64,000 nt of DNA from CAZDQL01 sp964507325 (GCA_964507325.1 CAZDQL010000002.1:1-64000); one strand, 5' to 3'; numbered from the stretch's first letter, positions 36,038 through 44,916 are shown. Numbers and translations: made by a program. The notes: generated by a model from the sequence alone, not told the origin.

Positions 36038-37750
36038 ATGCTCTGCCTGATCGCCCCCTGGCTCCTGGCCTTCCCCTCCGCCGACGAGTCGATCACCAAC
36101 GGCGGTTTCGAGGACAGGGGTCGCGCAGACGACCCCGTTCCCGGCTGGATGGTCGAGCTCGGCGCGCAGAACGGCGGGGAGCACCCCTCCTCGCTGCTCG
36201 AGATCGACCGCAAGGAGAAGCACTCCGGGAAGGGCAGCCTGCACTTCCAGGGGAAGAGCTCGACGCGCGGCTGGTTGATCGCCAAGCAATCCGTTCCCGT
36301 GCGACCCGGCGGGAGCTACGAACTGGTCGGCTGGACGAAGACGGAAGGCGTGAAACGCGAGGGCATCCAGTTCAACAACTGCTACCTGATGCTGCTCTTC
36401 TTCGATGGTGGCGGAGAGCTGGTAGCTCGCGAGATCGCGGTGCCGGGTCAGCCGAGCTCACCCTGGACCAAGCACGAGTTGCGCATCGTGGCGCCCGACA
36501 GCGCGCGCAAGGGGTGGATCTACGCCTTCCTCTCGAAGACGGGCGAGCTCTGGGTCGACGACCTCGAGCTCGAGATCGAAGGCGGCGAGGAGCTCCCCGA
36601 GTTCAAGCCCGTCTTCCACGAGGACTTCGCCAAGGCGCGCAGACTCCCGAGCAAGTGGAAGAAGGAGGTCGGTGCCACCAACGGGACCGGCGGCGAGTCC
36701 ACCAAGATCGAGATCGACCGCGAGGACGGCGCCCCCGGATCACCGCAGAGCCTCAAGCTCTCCGGTGGCATCGAGACCCTGAAGTGGTTCGCCCTGCGGC
36801 GTGAGTTCAAGGCGCAGCCGGGCGAGATCTTCCGCCTCACCGCCCATGTCAAAGCCGAGAACGTGCGCCAGGAGGGCGTCCAGTTCGCCAACTTCCACCT
36901 GCACCTCTTCTTCGTGGACCGCAAGGGAGAGATGCTCGGCACGGCGCACTTCGTACACCCGGGCCGGGGCTCCTACGACTGGAAGGAGGTCTCCGTGCAG
37001 GCGGTCGCACCTCTGGAGACCCGCAAGGTGCGCTCGGGAATCTTCCTGTCGATGTCGGGCGCAGTCTGGGTCGACGAGCTCCTGCTCGAGAGCCAGCCCG
37101 GCGGCGAGCCCCCCTACGCCGACTTCGTCGAGATCGAGAAGAAGGGCATCACTCTGCACTACTCCTCGGAGGATCCGAACGCCAAGCACGCCCGGGGCTA
37201 CCTGCAGCGGCTGGTCGATCACAAGGCCGAGATCTGCCGCCGACTGGAGGTGGAGTGGACGGATCCAATCGACGTCTTCGTGTACGAGAACGACGCCAAG
37301 GGCCGCCAGCTCACGGGCGCGAGCCTGGACTTCGCCGACCCGTCGGGGCGCAAGGTCCACCAGCGCTGGAACAGCTACATCGCGCACGAGATGGTGCACG
37401 TCATCGCCCACAACAGCTTGCAGCATGCGCAGACGGGTCTCCTCGGCGAGGGGATAGCCGTCTGGCTCGACAGCCGCTCCGACGCCGCTCACCACCGCTT
37501 GGCCGCTGAGCTCCTGGCGAAGGGCGAGCTACCGGGCCTGGCCGCGCTGCTCTCCGACTTCGGGAACCAATCGAACTCCTACCCCGCCTCCGGCTCCTTC
37601 TGCGGCTGGTTCATCGCCGAGCACGGGCTCGAGCCCTTCAAGGCGATCTACCCCCTGAAGGACCCCTCGACGAAGGCCGAGGAGCTCCTGGGCCGACGTC
37701 TCGAGGAGATGGAGGCCGACTGGCACGCCGAGCTCGAGAAGTACAAGTAG
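36038..37750 (+). CDS. Secreted gluzincin metallopeptidase-like protein
   Basis: This 570-residue protein starts at the ATG at 36038 with GAGGAGG 6-7 nt upstream, a strong Shine-Dalgarno sequence. A short signal peptide (MLCLIAPWLLAFPSADE) precedes two related beta-sandwich modules of the carbohydrate-binding type, at about 20-185 and 195-350: SITNGGFEDRG, GGSYELVGWTKTEGVKREG, then a repeat with EIFRLTAHVKAENVRQEG. The last ~200 residues hold the zinc motif HEMVH in YIAHEMVHVIAHNS, followed by LLGEGIAVWLDS with the third ligand Glu. This matches the peptidase MA-like gluzincins. The catalytic residues are intact. The target is unknown. Confidence 0.85.
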   Translation: MLCLIAPWLLAFPSADESITNGGFEDRGRADDPVPGWMVELGAQNGGEHPSSLLEIDRKEKHSGKGSLHFQGKSSTRGWLIAKQSVPVRPGGSYELVGWTKTEGVKREGIQFNNCYLMLLFFDGGGELVAREIAVPGQPSSPWTKHELRIVAPDSARKGWIYAFLSKTGELWVDDLELEIEGGEELPEFKPVFHEDFAKARRLPSKWKKEVGATNGTGGESTKIEIDREDGAPGSPQSLKLSGGIETLKWFALRREFKAQPGEIFRLTAHVKAENVRQEGVQFANFHLHLFFVDRKGEMLGTAHFVHPGRGSYDWKEVSVQAVAPLETRKVRSGIFLSMSGAVWVDELLLESQPGGEPPYADFVEIEKKGITLHYSSEDPNAKHARGYLQRLVDHKAEICRRLEVEWTDPIDVFVYENDAKGRQLTGASLDFADPSGRKVHQRWNSYIAHEMVHVIAHNSLQHAQTGLLGEGIAVWLDSRSDAAHHRLAAELLAKGELPGLAALLSDFGNQSNSYPASGSFCGWFIAEHGLEPFKAIYPLKDPSTKAEELLGRRLEEMEADWHAELEKYK

Positions 37751-37780
37751 GGGCCGAGGCGAGACAGGGGCTGCGGGACC

Positions 37781-38389
37781 CTAGTGGACCCCTTGAGCCC
37801 TCTGCGAGCGCTGTAGCGCCGCCAAAAACTGCACCACCGACTCCTGCTGCAGTTGGTGCAGGCGGCGCCGCTTGACGCCCAGCTCGAGGCGCAGCTCCTG
37901 GGTGCGTTCGGGCACCTCCGCCAGGATGCGACGCTCGAGAACGGTGCGCAGGCGGACGTCCAGTTGGCGCCTGGCCTCCTCCAGCTCCTCCGGCGGGACC
38001 TCCGCGATCTGGGAGGCGGTGAACTGACGCAGGATGTCGAGGTCCTCGGGCTCCTGCTCGCGCTCCGATCCCTCGGCCAAACGGTAGCGCCGCACGCGCA
38101 TGGTGCTCACGCCGGCGAGCTTGGCGATCTCGTCGTCGCTCAGCTTCCCGAGCTGACGCATCAGCGGCTCGGGCAGGCCGCGGCGGCAGCGGGGGGTCAT
38201 CGGCTCGGGGGGAGCGATCCCCGCCGCTTCCAGCGCCTGGCGCCAACCGCCGAAGTCGCGCTTGACCCGGTCGTAGAGGCCCGTGTCGCGCACCGACTTG
38301 CGCGTCATCGGGTAGCCCCTGCGTTGGCGCTCTCGTATCTCTTCGAGGGTCTGTTCCGGGCTGATGCGATCTGCGCGATGGCGGCTCAT
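37781..38389 (-). CDS. HNH-repeat / helix-turn-helix putative DNA-binding protein
   Basis: The product has 202 residues. Residues about 12-60 (LEEIRERQRRGYPMTRKSVR ... LYDRVKRDFGGWRQALEAAG) match the homing-endonuclease-associated repeat with its G-x-W ... A-x-E-A-A-G pattern. Residues about 85-110 (KLSDDEIAKLAGVSTMRVRRYR) look like a helix-turn-helix. The C-terminal half is helical and rich in Leu, Glu and Arg, as in a coiled coil. No nuclease HNH motif is present, so it is probably a DNA-binding regulator rather than an endonuclease. It lies downstream of mutS on the same strand with 147 bp between, and converges with the metallopeptidase gene. Confidence 0.65.
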   Translation of the reverse strand: MSRHRADRISPEQTLEEIRERQRRGYPMTRKSVRDTGLYDRVKRDFGGWRQALEAAGIAPPEPMTPRCRRGLPEPLMRQLGKLSDDEIAKLAGVSTMRVRRYRLAEGSEREQEPEDLDILRQFTASQIAEVPPEELEEARRQLDVRLRTVLERRILAEVPERTQELRLELGVKRRRLHQLQQESVVQFLAALQRSQRAQGVH

Positions 38390-38536
38390 CGATGCGGCTC
38401 TCCGGAGCGCAAGCTCCCACTGTGCCGTCGCGACTTTAGATGGCCGCCCCTGAAGCCGCCCTGGGGCGGGCGACCTAGGAGGGTGGGGAAGAAGGGGTAA
38501 CCGGGCCTAGTGCTTCCCTTCCGTTACCTGGAGGTC

Positions 38537-41179
38537 TCAGGAGTCGAGCAGACGCTTCAGCTCCTGCAGTCGCACGAGCGCCTCCACCGGTGTCGTGTTC
38601 TCCAGATCGATCTCCGCCAGGGCCCGTTCCAGTGGCGTCGGCTCGTTGTCGAACAGGCCGAGCTGCACGGGGCCATCGGCCGACGAGACCTGGGCGTGTG
38701 ACGCGACGCGCGGCGCCAGGTCGTCGGCGTCCGCCTCGATGTCGCGCAGGATCGCCTTGGCGCGCTCGACCAGTTCGCCGGGGACGCCCGCCAGTCGCGC
38801 GACCTGCACTCCGTAGGAGCGATCGGTCCCCCCCTCGAGGATCTTGTGCAGGAAGACGATCTCGTCCTTCCACTCGCGCACCGCCACATTCAGGTTGTGC
38901 ACCCCGCTCAGGCGATTGGCCAGGTCGGTGAGCTGGTGGTAGTGCGTGGCGAAGAGGGTGCGCGCGCGGATCTTCTCGTGCAGGTGCTCGACGATCGCCC
39001 AGGCCAGGGACAGCCCGTCGAAGGTGCTCGTGCCGCGGCCGACCTCGTCGAGCACGATCAGGCTGCGCGCGCTGGCGTTGTTCAGGATGTTGGCGGTCTC
39101 GACCATCTCCACCATGAAGGTCGACGCGCCGCGCGCCAGGTCGTCCGCCGAGCCGATGCGCGTGAAGATGCGGTCGACGACGCCGATGGCGGCCTCGCTG
39201 GCGGGCACGAAGGAGCCGATCTGGGCCAGGAGCACGATCAGTGCCGTCTGGCGGATGTAGGTCGACTTGCCGGACATGTTGGGCCCGGTGATCAGGCCCA
39301 GGAGGTGCTCCTTGCGGTCGAGGTGCGTGTCGTTGGGGACGAAGGCCTCGTCCTTCTGGGTCACCTCCACCACCGGGTGCCGCCCGTTGGTGATGCGGAT
39401 GCGCTCGCCGCCGTCGATCGCCGGCGCCACGTAGCGCAGCTCCGCCGCGGTCTGGGCCAGGGCGCCCAGGACGTCGACCATCGCCAGGGCCTGGGCGGTG
39501 GCCAGGATGCGCGGCACCTCCCCGGCGACCGCGTCGCGCAGGGCCAGGAAGAGGTCGTACTCCATCTCCCTGCCGCGCTCCTCGGCGGTCAGGACCTTGC
39601 TCTCGAACTCCTTCAGCTCCGGGGTGATGTAGCGCTCGGCGTTCTTGAGCGTCTGCTTGCGGATGTAGCTCTCCGGCACGCGGTCGACCTGGCCGCGGGG
39701 CACCTCGATGTAATAGCCGAAGACCGAGTTGAAGCCGACCTTCAGGCCGGGCATGCCGGAGCGCTCGATCTCGTCGGCCTGGAAGCGCACCATCCAGGCC
39801 TTGCCGTCGCCGGCGATGCGCCGCGTCTCGTCCAGCTCCTCCGACACCCCCTCGCGCACCAGCCCCCCCTCTTTGACCGTCGACGGAGGAGAGTCGACCA
39901 GGGTGGTGAGCACGCGCGCCACCAGCTCGTCCAGGGGGTCGAGCGCCTCGCAGAGATCCCCCAACGCCTTGGAGTAGACGTCCGCCAGGCGCTCGTTGAG
40001 GGGGCGCACCACCTGCAGGGAGGAGGCCAGGGCCACCAGATCCCGGGCGTTGACGCGACCGGTGGAGACCTTGGCCACCAAGCGCTCGATGTCGAGCACA
40101 TCGGTCAGGAGCTCGCGCACCTCCTCGCGCAGGAAGGGGCTGTCGACCAGCTCGGCGATGCCGCGCTGGCGGTAGAGGATCGCCTCCACCGAGCGCAGGG
40201 GCGACAGGACCCACTCCCGCAGGAGCCGTCCCCCCATCGGCGTCAGGGTGCGGTCGATGGTGTGCAGCAGGGTCCCCTCGGTGCGCCCCTCGCGCTGGGT
40301 GACGGTCAGCTCCAGGGTCGAGCGCGTGGCGCGGTCGAGCACCAGGTTCCGGCCCGGGTCTTCGACGCGGATCCCCAGCACGTGGTCGCAGGTGCCCCGC
40401 TGGGTCTCGATCAGGTACTCGAGCAGCGCCCCCGCGGCGGGCACGATCGGGGAGTCCTCCTCGATGCCGAACCCCTCCAGGGTCTTGACCCCAAAGCGCT
40501 CGCAGAGCGCCCGGCGGCAGGCGTCGCGTTCGAAGCGCCACGGGTCGCGCAGGGTGAGGCGCGGGCCCAGGATCTCCTCCACCGGGGCCAGCTCGGGGCA
40601 CGCCTCCGTCTGCCCCTCGGCCCAGATCAACTCCGCCGGCGCCAGGCGCGCGAGCTCGTCCTCGACCCGCCCGAGGGGGATCTCGAGGGCGTGGAAGCGT
40701 CCGGTGGAGACGTCCACCCACGCCAGCCCGACCCGGTTGTGATCCACCGCCAGGCTCGCGAGCCAGTTGCTGGCGCGCGCGTCGAGAGCGTCCTCCTCGG
40801 TGACCGTGCCCGCCGTGACCACGCGCACGATCGAACGGTCGACGATCCCCTTGGTGGTGCGGGGGTCGGACATCTGCTCGCAGATGGCGACCTTGAAGCC
40901 CTGATTGACCAGCCGCATCAGGTAGCCGTCCACCGACTTCACCGGCACCCCGGCCATCGGCAGGGCGTCGGGGGTCCCCTTGGCGCGCGAGGTGAGGGCG
41001 ATGCCGAGCTGGCGGGCGGCGATCTTGGCGTCCTCCCCGAAGAGCTCGTAGAAGTCGCCCATGCGGAAGAAGAGCAGGGCCCCGGGCTGCTCCCGCTTGG
41101 CCGCCCAGAACTGGTCCATCATGCCCACCTTGGGCTTGCGCCCGCGGCGCTTGCGGGTGGTGCTCTCGGCTTCGGCCAT
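38537..41179 (-). CDS. mutS: DNA mismatch repair protein MutS
   Basis: The product has 880 residues, the usual MutS1 length. The mismatch-reading Phe-x-Glu is at 43-45 (FRMGDFYELFGED). The connector and lever domains follow. The ABC ATPase has Walker A GLITGPNMSGKSTYIRQTAL, then LIVLDEVGRGTSTFDGLSLAWA as Walker B and signature, and ATHYHQLTDLA. The C-terminus carries the helix-turn-helix GVQVARLAGVPGELVERAKAIL. The start ATG at 41179 has a TAGAAT hexamer 26 nt upstream and no clear Shine-Dalgarno sequence. It is divergent from the lipoprotein/lpoB pair. Confidence 0.97.
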   Translation of the reverse strand: MAEAESTTRKRRGRKPKVGMMDQFWAAKREQPGALLFFRMGDFYELFGEDAKIAARQLGIALTSRAKGTPDALPMAGVPVKSVDGYLMRLVNQGFKVAICEQMSDPRTTKGIVDRSIVRVVTAGTVTEEDALDARASNWLASLAVDHNRVGLAWVDVSTGRFHALEIPLGRVEDELARLAPAELIWAEGQTEACPELAPVEEILGPRLTLRDPWRFERDACRRALCERFGVKTLEGFGIEEDSPIVPAAGALLEYLIETQRGTCDHVLGIRVEDPGRNLVLDRATRSTLELTVTQREGRTEGTLLHTIDRTLTPMGGRLLREWVLSPLRSVEAILYRQRGIAELVDSPFLREEVRELLTDVLDIERLVAKVSTGRVNARDLVALASSLQVVRPLNERLADVYSKALGDLCEALDPLDELVARVLTTLVDSPPSTVKEGGLVREGVSEELDETRRIAGDGKAWMVRFQADEIERSGMPGLKVGFNSVFGYYIEVPRGQVDRVPESYIRKQTLKNAERYITPELKEFESKVLTAEERGREMEYDLFLALRDAVAGEVPRILATAQALAMVDVLGALAQTAAELRYVAPAIDGGERIRITNGRHPVVEVTQKDEAFVPNDTHLDRKEHLLGLITGPNMSGKSTYIRQTALIVLLAQIGSFVPASEAAIGVVDRIFTRIGSADDLARGASTFMVEMVETANILNNASARSLIVLDEVGRGTSTFDGLSLAWAIVEHLHEKIRARTLFATHYHQLTDLANRLSGVHNLNVAVREWKDEIVFLHKILEGGTDRSYGVQVARLAGVPGELVERAKAILRDIEADADDLAPRVASHAQVSSADGPVQLGLFDNEPTPLERALAEIDLENTTPVEALVRLQELKRLLDS

Positions 41180-41205
41180 GGGGAGGATTGCGGGAGGAAC
41201 CGATC

Positions 41206-41211
41206 ATTCTA
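41206..41211 (-). promoter_or_regulatory. Putative -10 element for mutS
   Basis: TAGAAT on the minus strand lies 26 nt upstream of the mutS ATG, in the 81-bp gap shared with the divergent lipoprotein gene. Confidence 0.4.
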
Positions 41212-41260
41212 GTCTCCTGGACCGGCGCCCCTCCTCCCCGCCGAAGGATCGTGGAGGCCG

Positions 41261-42712
41261 ATGAACCTGGCATTCCCTTTGCAACCTCCAGGCCCCGGGC
41301 GCGAAATGGCCCCGGATCCCATGGCTGCCACCCCGATCCCCTCCCCCCGGCCCGCCCCGCCGCGCCGCGCGGCGTGGGCGCTGTGTCTGGTGGCGCTCGC
41401 GGTCTCCTGCGCCAGCTACAACCGGCGTACCGAGGGGGCCCGACGTGACTTCGAGAGTGGACGCTTCGAAGAGGCCATCGTGGCCTACGCGGAGGACGAC
41501 ACCACCGGCTCGGCCTTCCTGGCGGGGGCGGAAGCGGGGATGGCGGCCCTGGCGGCGGGGTACTGGGAGCAGGCCGTCGAACACCTGGGGCGGGCCGCCG
41601 AGGCGGTGCACGAGATCGAGGCCGCCGCCCTGGTGTCACCGGCCAGTGCCGGGGAGCTGATCGCCTCCTGGACCCTGAACGAGACCTTCACCGACTACCA
41701 CGGGGAGGGCTACGAGCGCGCCATGCTGCACGCCTGCCTGGGCCTGGCCTACCTGGCCCAGGGGATGGTCGAGGACCTGCACGTCGAGACGCGCCTGGCG
41801 GACCAGCTCCTCACCAGCGAGCAGGAGCTCTACGACTCCGACTACCGGGCCGGTGGCTTGGCCCACTTCCTCTCGGCGGTCGCCTACGAGCTGGCCGAGG
41901 AGTACGACCAGGCCTACATCGACTACAAGCGCCTGGAGGCCAAGGACCTGGGCGGGGAGCTGGTGGGGCGCTCCCTGGTGCGGCTGGCGCGTTGGCTGGG
42001 CCGCGACGACGAGCTGCCCCAGTGGGAGAGCCGCTTCGGCGCCGACGAATCCCCCCCCCACGACGCCGCGCGGATCGTGGTCGTCGCCGGGGTGGGGCTG
42101 GGCGGCTACAAGGAGGAGGCGCGCCTCGACATCCCCACCCCCGACGGCTTCCTCTCCTGGGCGGTGCCCACCTTCCAGAGCCGTCCCCAGAGGGTGACCG
42201 ACCTGATCCTCGACGCCGGACCGTCGAGCGTGCGCACGGTGGTCATCGAGGACGTGGCCCGCGTGGGGGACAAGAACCTGGAGGATCGGCTGGCCTGGCT
42301 GGCCGCCAAGTCCACGGTGCGCACCCTCATCAAGCGCGAGATGCGCGAGGCCCTGAGGAAGGAGCACGGCCCCCTGGGAGCGCTGGCGGGGGATCTGCTC
42401 AACGTCCTGACCGAGCGCGCCGACCTGCGCGCCTGGCGCACCCTGCCCGACACCTGGCAGGCGGCGCGCCTCTTCGTCGAACCGGGAGTGCACGAGCTCA
42501 TCCTCGAGGCCGTGGGGGGCGAGCGCGCCTCCCTGGGGACCTTCGAGCTCGAGGCGGGGGAGACGATGTTCGTCCTCGCCCGCACCCTCGGCCCACGTCT
42601 CTACGCCCACCCGATCGGCGGACGCCCCGTGGAGGTCGCCCCCCCCCGGAGCCCCCTCGAGAGCGGCCCCCGCCGACGGCTGATCACCTCGCCTGAAACC
42701 CAGGAGAACTGA
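41261..42712 (+). CDS. COG3014-like lipoprotein
   Basis: The product has up to 483 residues. The N-terminal part has a hydrophobic core (RAAWALCLVALAVSC) ending in the lipobox AVSC, then helical TPR-like repeats at about 60-240 (ARRDFESGRFEEAIVAYAED, YDQAYIDYKRLEAKDLGG). The C-terminal half is a beta-rich region with VVVAGVGLGGYKEEARL. This layout fits the COG3014-type lipoproteins, found next to lpoB in several phyla. GGAGG lies close to the ATG at 41261, but ATGs at 41306 and 41321 are alternatives. It overlaps no gene and is followed by lpoB after one nucleotide, so the two are coupled. The pair may act on cell-wall synthesis. Confidence 0.78.
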   Translation: MNLAFPLQPPGPGREMAPDPMAATPIPSPRPAPPRRAAWALCLVALAVSCASYNRRTEGARRDFESGRFEEAIVAYAEDDTTGSAFLAGAEAGMAALAAGYWEQAVEHLGRAAEAVHEIEAAALVSPASAGELIASWTLNETFTDYHGEGYERAMLHACLGLAYLAQGMVEDLHVETRLADQLLTSEQELYDSDYRAGGLAHFLSAVAYELAEEYDQAYIDYKRLEAKDLGGELVGRSLVRLARWLGRDDELPQWESRFGADESPPHDAARIVVVAGVGLGGYKEEARLDIPTPDGFLSWAVPTFQSRPQRVTDLILDAGPSSVRTVVIEDVARVGDKNLEDRLAWLAAKSTVRTLIKREMREALRKEHGPLGALAGDLLNVLTERADLRAWRTLPDTWQAARLFVEPGVHELILEAVGGERASLGTFELEAGETMFVLARTLGPRLYAHPIGGRPVEVAPPRSPLESGPRRRLITSPETQEN

Positions 42713-42713
42713 C

Positions 42714-43343
42714 ATGAAGACCCTCTTCCTCCCCCTCGCCCTGGCGCTCTTCGCGGCCGGTTGCAGCGGCACCCGCTACAAGGACGCCCAGGACGCCGAG
42801 ACGATCAACGCCGACTGGGGCTCGACCGACCTGCAGAGCTTCTCCCAGGGCATGGTCGACTCCCTGATCGACTCCCCCGGTCTGAGCTTCCTGCACCACC
42901 CCTCCAAGGGGGACGACCAGCGCATCGTGGCCGTCATGGGAGGCGTCGAGAACCGCACCGATGAGCACATCGACTCCACTGGAATCACCGACTCGATCCG
43001 CGCCTCGCTCCTGGAGAGCGGCAAGTTCCGCTTCGTCGCGGGGCAGCAGGGGCAGGACGAGCTCGGGGAGCAGGTGCGCTTCCAGCAGGGCTCCGGCCGC
43101 GTGGACCCCGAACAGGCCAGAGCCTTCGGCAAGCAGGTCGGCGCCGACGTCGTGGTCTACGGCACTCTGCGCAGCATCACCAAGAAGAAGGGGCGCTCGC
43201 TGGAGAGCCTCGGCACCAAGACCAAGGACCGCTACTACCAGTTCGTCCTGAACTGCGTGAACATCGAGAGCGGTGAGCTGATCTGGGCCAAGGAGGAGGA
43301 GCTGCGCAAGACGCAGGTCACCAGCCTCTTCGGCTCGGAGTGA
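42714..43343 (+). CDS. lpoB: Penicillin-binding protein activator LpoB-like lipoprotein
   Basis: This 209-residue lipoprotein (MKTLFLPLALALFAAGCSG, lipobox FAAGC) is of the LpoB family, which in Enterobacteria activates the peptidoglycan synthase PBP1b. The family pattern is seen in RIVAVMGGVENRTDEHIDS, ITDSIRASLLESGKFRFV, then FGKQVGADVVVYGTLRSI and YQFVLNCVNIESGELIWAKE. AGGAG lies 8 nt before the ATG. The preceding gene ends one nucleotide before the start. No PBP gene is adjacent. Planctomycetes keep a thin peptidoglycan, so a role there is plausible but inferred. Confidence 0.88.
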   Translation: MKTLFLPLALALFAAGCSGTRYKDAQDAETINADWGSTDLQSFSQGMVDSLIDSPGLSFLHHPSKGDDQRIVAVMGGVENRTDEHIDSTGITDSIRASLLESGKFRFVAGQQGQDELGEQVRFQQGSGRVDPEQARAFGKQVGADVVVYGTLRSITKKKGRSLESLGTKTKDRYYQFVLNCVNIESGELIWAKEEELRKTQVTSLFGSE

Positions 43344-43519
43344 GCGGGCGGGGGCCCCGGTGGGGTGCTGGCGCCCCGCACCCGGATTTCCCGTTTCCGA
43401 GTTCGGTTCGGCGCCACCTCGCGCTGGGGGGGCAGCGCTGAACTCCACCGCAAGGTGACTCCGCTAGAGCGACATCCCACCCAGGGCGACGGGCGCCCCC
43501 GGCGGCCCGCGGCCCGCTT

Positions 43520-43552
<33 letters not shown>

Positions 43553-43602
43553 TGCGCTTAACCCCCCCCAATGTTTACCCCCCTTGCCCCACACCCCACC
43601 CC

Positions 43603-43638
43603 GGGCGACGGGCGCCAGAGGCGCCCGTCGCCCATTTT
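43603..43638 (+). terminator. Rho-independent terminator-like hairpin
   Basis: A perfect 14-bp stem (43603-43616 with 43620-43633) with an AGA loop is followed by A and TTTT. A related imperfect unit starts near 43484 and also runs into TTTT. It probably ends the lpoB transcript. Confidence 0.7.
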
Positions 43639-43796
43639 GGGGGGTATCCCCCCCTCCCGCGCGTTCGATAGCCCCCCCCTCCCGGCTGAGGACCCAGAGC
43701 CGAGGAACGTAGCGAAGAGAGCCAACTCACTCGACGAGCGCTTCCCCCCTGGGGTTCCCCCAGTGGGTCCCGGAAGGAGGAGCCTCGCTTCGGCTC

Positions 43797-43835
43797 GCGC
43801 GCCCTGGTGGTCCCCACCGGGCGCGCACTGTTTTT
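43797..43835 (+). terminator. Rho-independent terminator-like hairpin with T5
   Basis: The stem pairs 43797-43804 with 43819-43826, has a single T bulge, then a 5-bp GGTGG/CCACC stem and a TCC loop. TTTTT follows at 43831-43835. No recognised gene ends immediately upstream on this strand, so a small RNA may end here. Confidence 0.65.
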
Positions 43836-43930
43836 ACGTTCGGTCCCGGATCGAGTCCGGCTCTGAGCCATGCGAGAACGAAGGAGCCCACGAGAAGCTA
43901 GAGAGACAGCCGACTCCGATGGAAGCCAGG

Positions 43931-43968
43931 ACCCGCTGGGGAGCGATCCCCGGCGGGTTCTCGTTTTC
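43931..43968 (+). terminator. Terminator-like hairpin
   Basis: A 12-bp stem (43931-43942 with 43947-43958, one G-U pair) with a GCGA loop is followed by TCTCGTTTT. It is the third such structure in the gap between lpoB and the acetyltransferase gene. Confidence 0.5.
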
Positions 43969-44060
43969 TGCGATCCCCGCGTTCGGTTCCGTCCGGCCCA
44001 CGGCTCCGGGTCCTGCAGCCAAGAAAGCTGTGCTGGGGATCCTGACTCTTCTCGAGTCAG

Positions 44061-44089
44061 AGAGCCCGCCGGCCGCGCCGGCGGGCTCT
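44061..44089 (-). terminator. Hairpin downstream of the acetyltransferase gene
   Basis: A perfect 13-bp stem (44061-44073 with 44077-44089) with a CGC loop is next to a 7-bp stem at about 44042-44060. It lies 25 nt past the acetyltransferase stop codon. The T content is low on both strands, so terminator function is likely but not certain. Confidence 0.5.
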
Positions 44090-44113
44090 TCTCCCATTAA
44101 TGGGGCTACCGAC

Positions 44114-44683
44114 TCACCCGTCCTCGTCCCGGATTCGGGCCGTCAGGACGTGGTCCCTCCAGGCACCGTCGATGCGCAGGTACGCCCGGGCGAGCCCCTC
44201 CCGCTCGAATCCCAGCCGCTCCAGCAGGGCTCCGCTGCGGTCGTTCTCCGGCCGGAAGTTGGCCATCACCCGGTGCAGATCGAGCTCCCCGAAGGCGTAC
44301 TCCAGCGCCGCCTCGAGGGCTTCCCGCATGTACCCGCGCCCCTCCAGCCCCCGGTCGATCGAGTAGCCGAGGTAGCAGGCCTGGAAGGCCGCCCGCACGA
44401 TGCCGGTCAGATTGGCCACTCCCACCACCCGCCTCTCCGGGTCGGCGCGCTCGAGCAGGACCATCCGCACCGCCCGGCCCGCCTCGAACTCGAGGCGGCT
44501 GGCCTCGATTTGGTGCTCCCACCGGGCGGGACTCAGGAAATCCTCCGGGCGGCGCGGCTCCCAGGGTTCCAGGTGGCTCGCGTTGCGCCGGTAGTAGTCG
44601 ATCAGCCTGTCGGCGTGCTCCTGGCCGGCAAGGCGCAGGAGCAGGCGGGGGGTGTCGAGGTGGGGGGTGGGGGGGGCGCCCAT
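44114..44683 (-). CDS. RimJ/RimL-like GNAT N-acetyltransferase
   Basis: The product has 189 residues from the ATG at 44683, and a TTG at 44695 would add four residues. It is a GNAT fold enzyme that probably acetylates a protein N-terminus, as RimJ does on ribosomal protein S5. Acetyl-CoA binding is shown by GLEGRGYMREALEAALEYAF (R/Q-x-x-G-x-G/A pattern). The RimJ-type C-terminus is clear: HRVMANFRPENDRSGALLERLGFEREGLARAYLRIDGAWRDHVL. A TAGGTT hexamer at 44694-44699 puts the likely transcription start at 44687, just before the ATG. The 214-nt element begins 4 nt beyond that hexamer. Confidence 0.9.
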   Translation of the reverse strand: MGAPPTPHLDTPRLLLRLAGQEHADRLIDYYRRNASHLEPWEPRRPEDFLSPARWEHQIEASRLEFEAGRAVRMVLLERADPERRVVGVANLTGIVRAAFQACYLGYSIDRGLEGRGYMREALEAALEYAFGELDLHRVMANFRPENDRSGALLERLGFEREGLARAYLRIDGAWRDHVLTARIRDEDG

Positions 44684-44693
44684 CACTGGCCGC

Positions 44694-44699
44694 AACCTA
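44694..44699 (-). promoter_or_regulatory. Putative -10 element for the acetyltransferase gene
   Basis: TAGGTT on the minus strand, if a -10 box, starts RNA at 44687, four bases before the ATG. It supports the ATG at 44683 over the upstream TTG. The repeat element at 44703-44916 would then hold the -35 position. Confidence 0.4.
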
Positions 44700-44702
44700 C
44701 CT

Positions 44703-44916
44703 GAACTGCCTCCCTTCCGTGGGCATCCCGAACGTCCAGCGTCCCGATCTCAGCCTTCGAGCCCTCCTCGTGGCCCCACCGGGACGCACATCCCGCGGCG
44801 CCCGATTCGTCGTGCCTCCACGGGGCCCGAGCTGGGAGACGGACGCTCCAAATCCCTGGCAGCAATGGGGTTGCGGCGAAGCTCCCGGCGGGAAGCACAT
44901 CGAAGGGAGGCAGTTC
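44703..44916 (+). repeat. 214-nt structured repeat element, copy 2 (possible ncRNA or MITE)
   Basis: This copy has the same length and orientation as 5510-5723. Terminal arms 44703-44730 and 44889-44916 begin with GAACTGCC and match at about 23-24 of 28 positions. An 8-bp stem pairs 44739-44746 with 44780-44787, starting at the same offset (36) as the internal hairpin of copy 1. The conserved small stem is 44859-44863 with 44870-44874, where a U-A pair of copy 1 is replaced by C-G and a G-C by G-U. It fills most of the gap between the acetyltransferase and epimerase genes. Confidence 0.7.

Noticed and set aside
43420..43470. Possible third copy of the 214-nt element (GAACTCC near 43439)
   Set aside because: Only a few bases match the terminal repeat and no matching right end was found within 300 nt.
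43755..43785. Sequence resembling the SRP RNA domain IV apex (TCC-CGGAA-GGA context)
   Set aside because: The loop has an extra base, the symmetric internal loop of SRP RNA (AGCAG side) is absent, and flanking helices do not form.
43571..44704. 377-aa open frame across the lpoB-acetyltransferase gap
   Set aside because: It runs through terminator-like hairpins and antisense to the acetyltransferase gene, with low-complexity composition and no recognisable domain.
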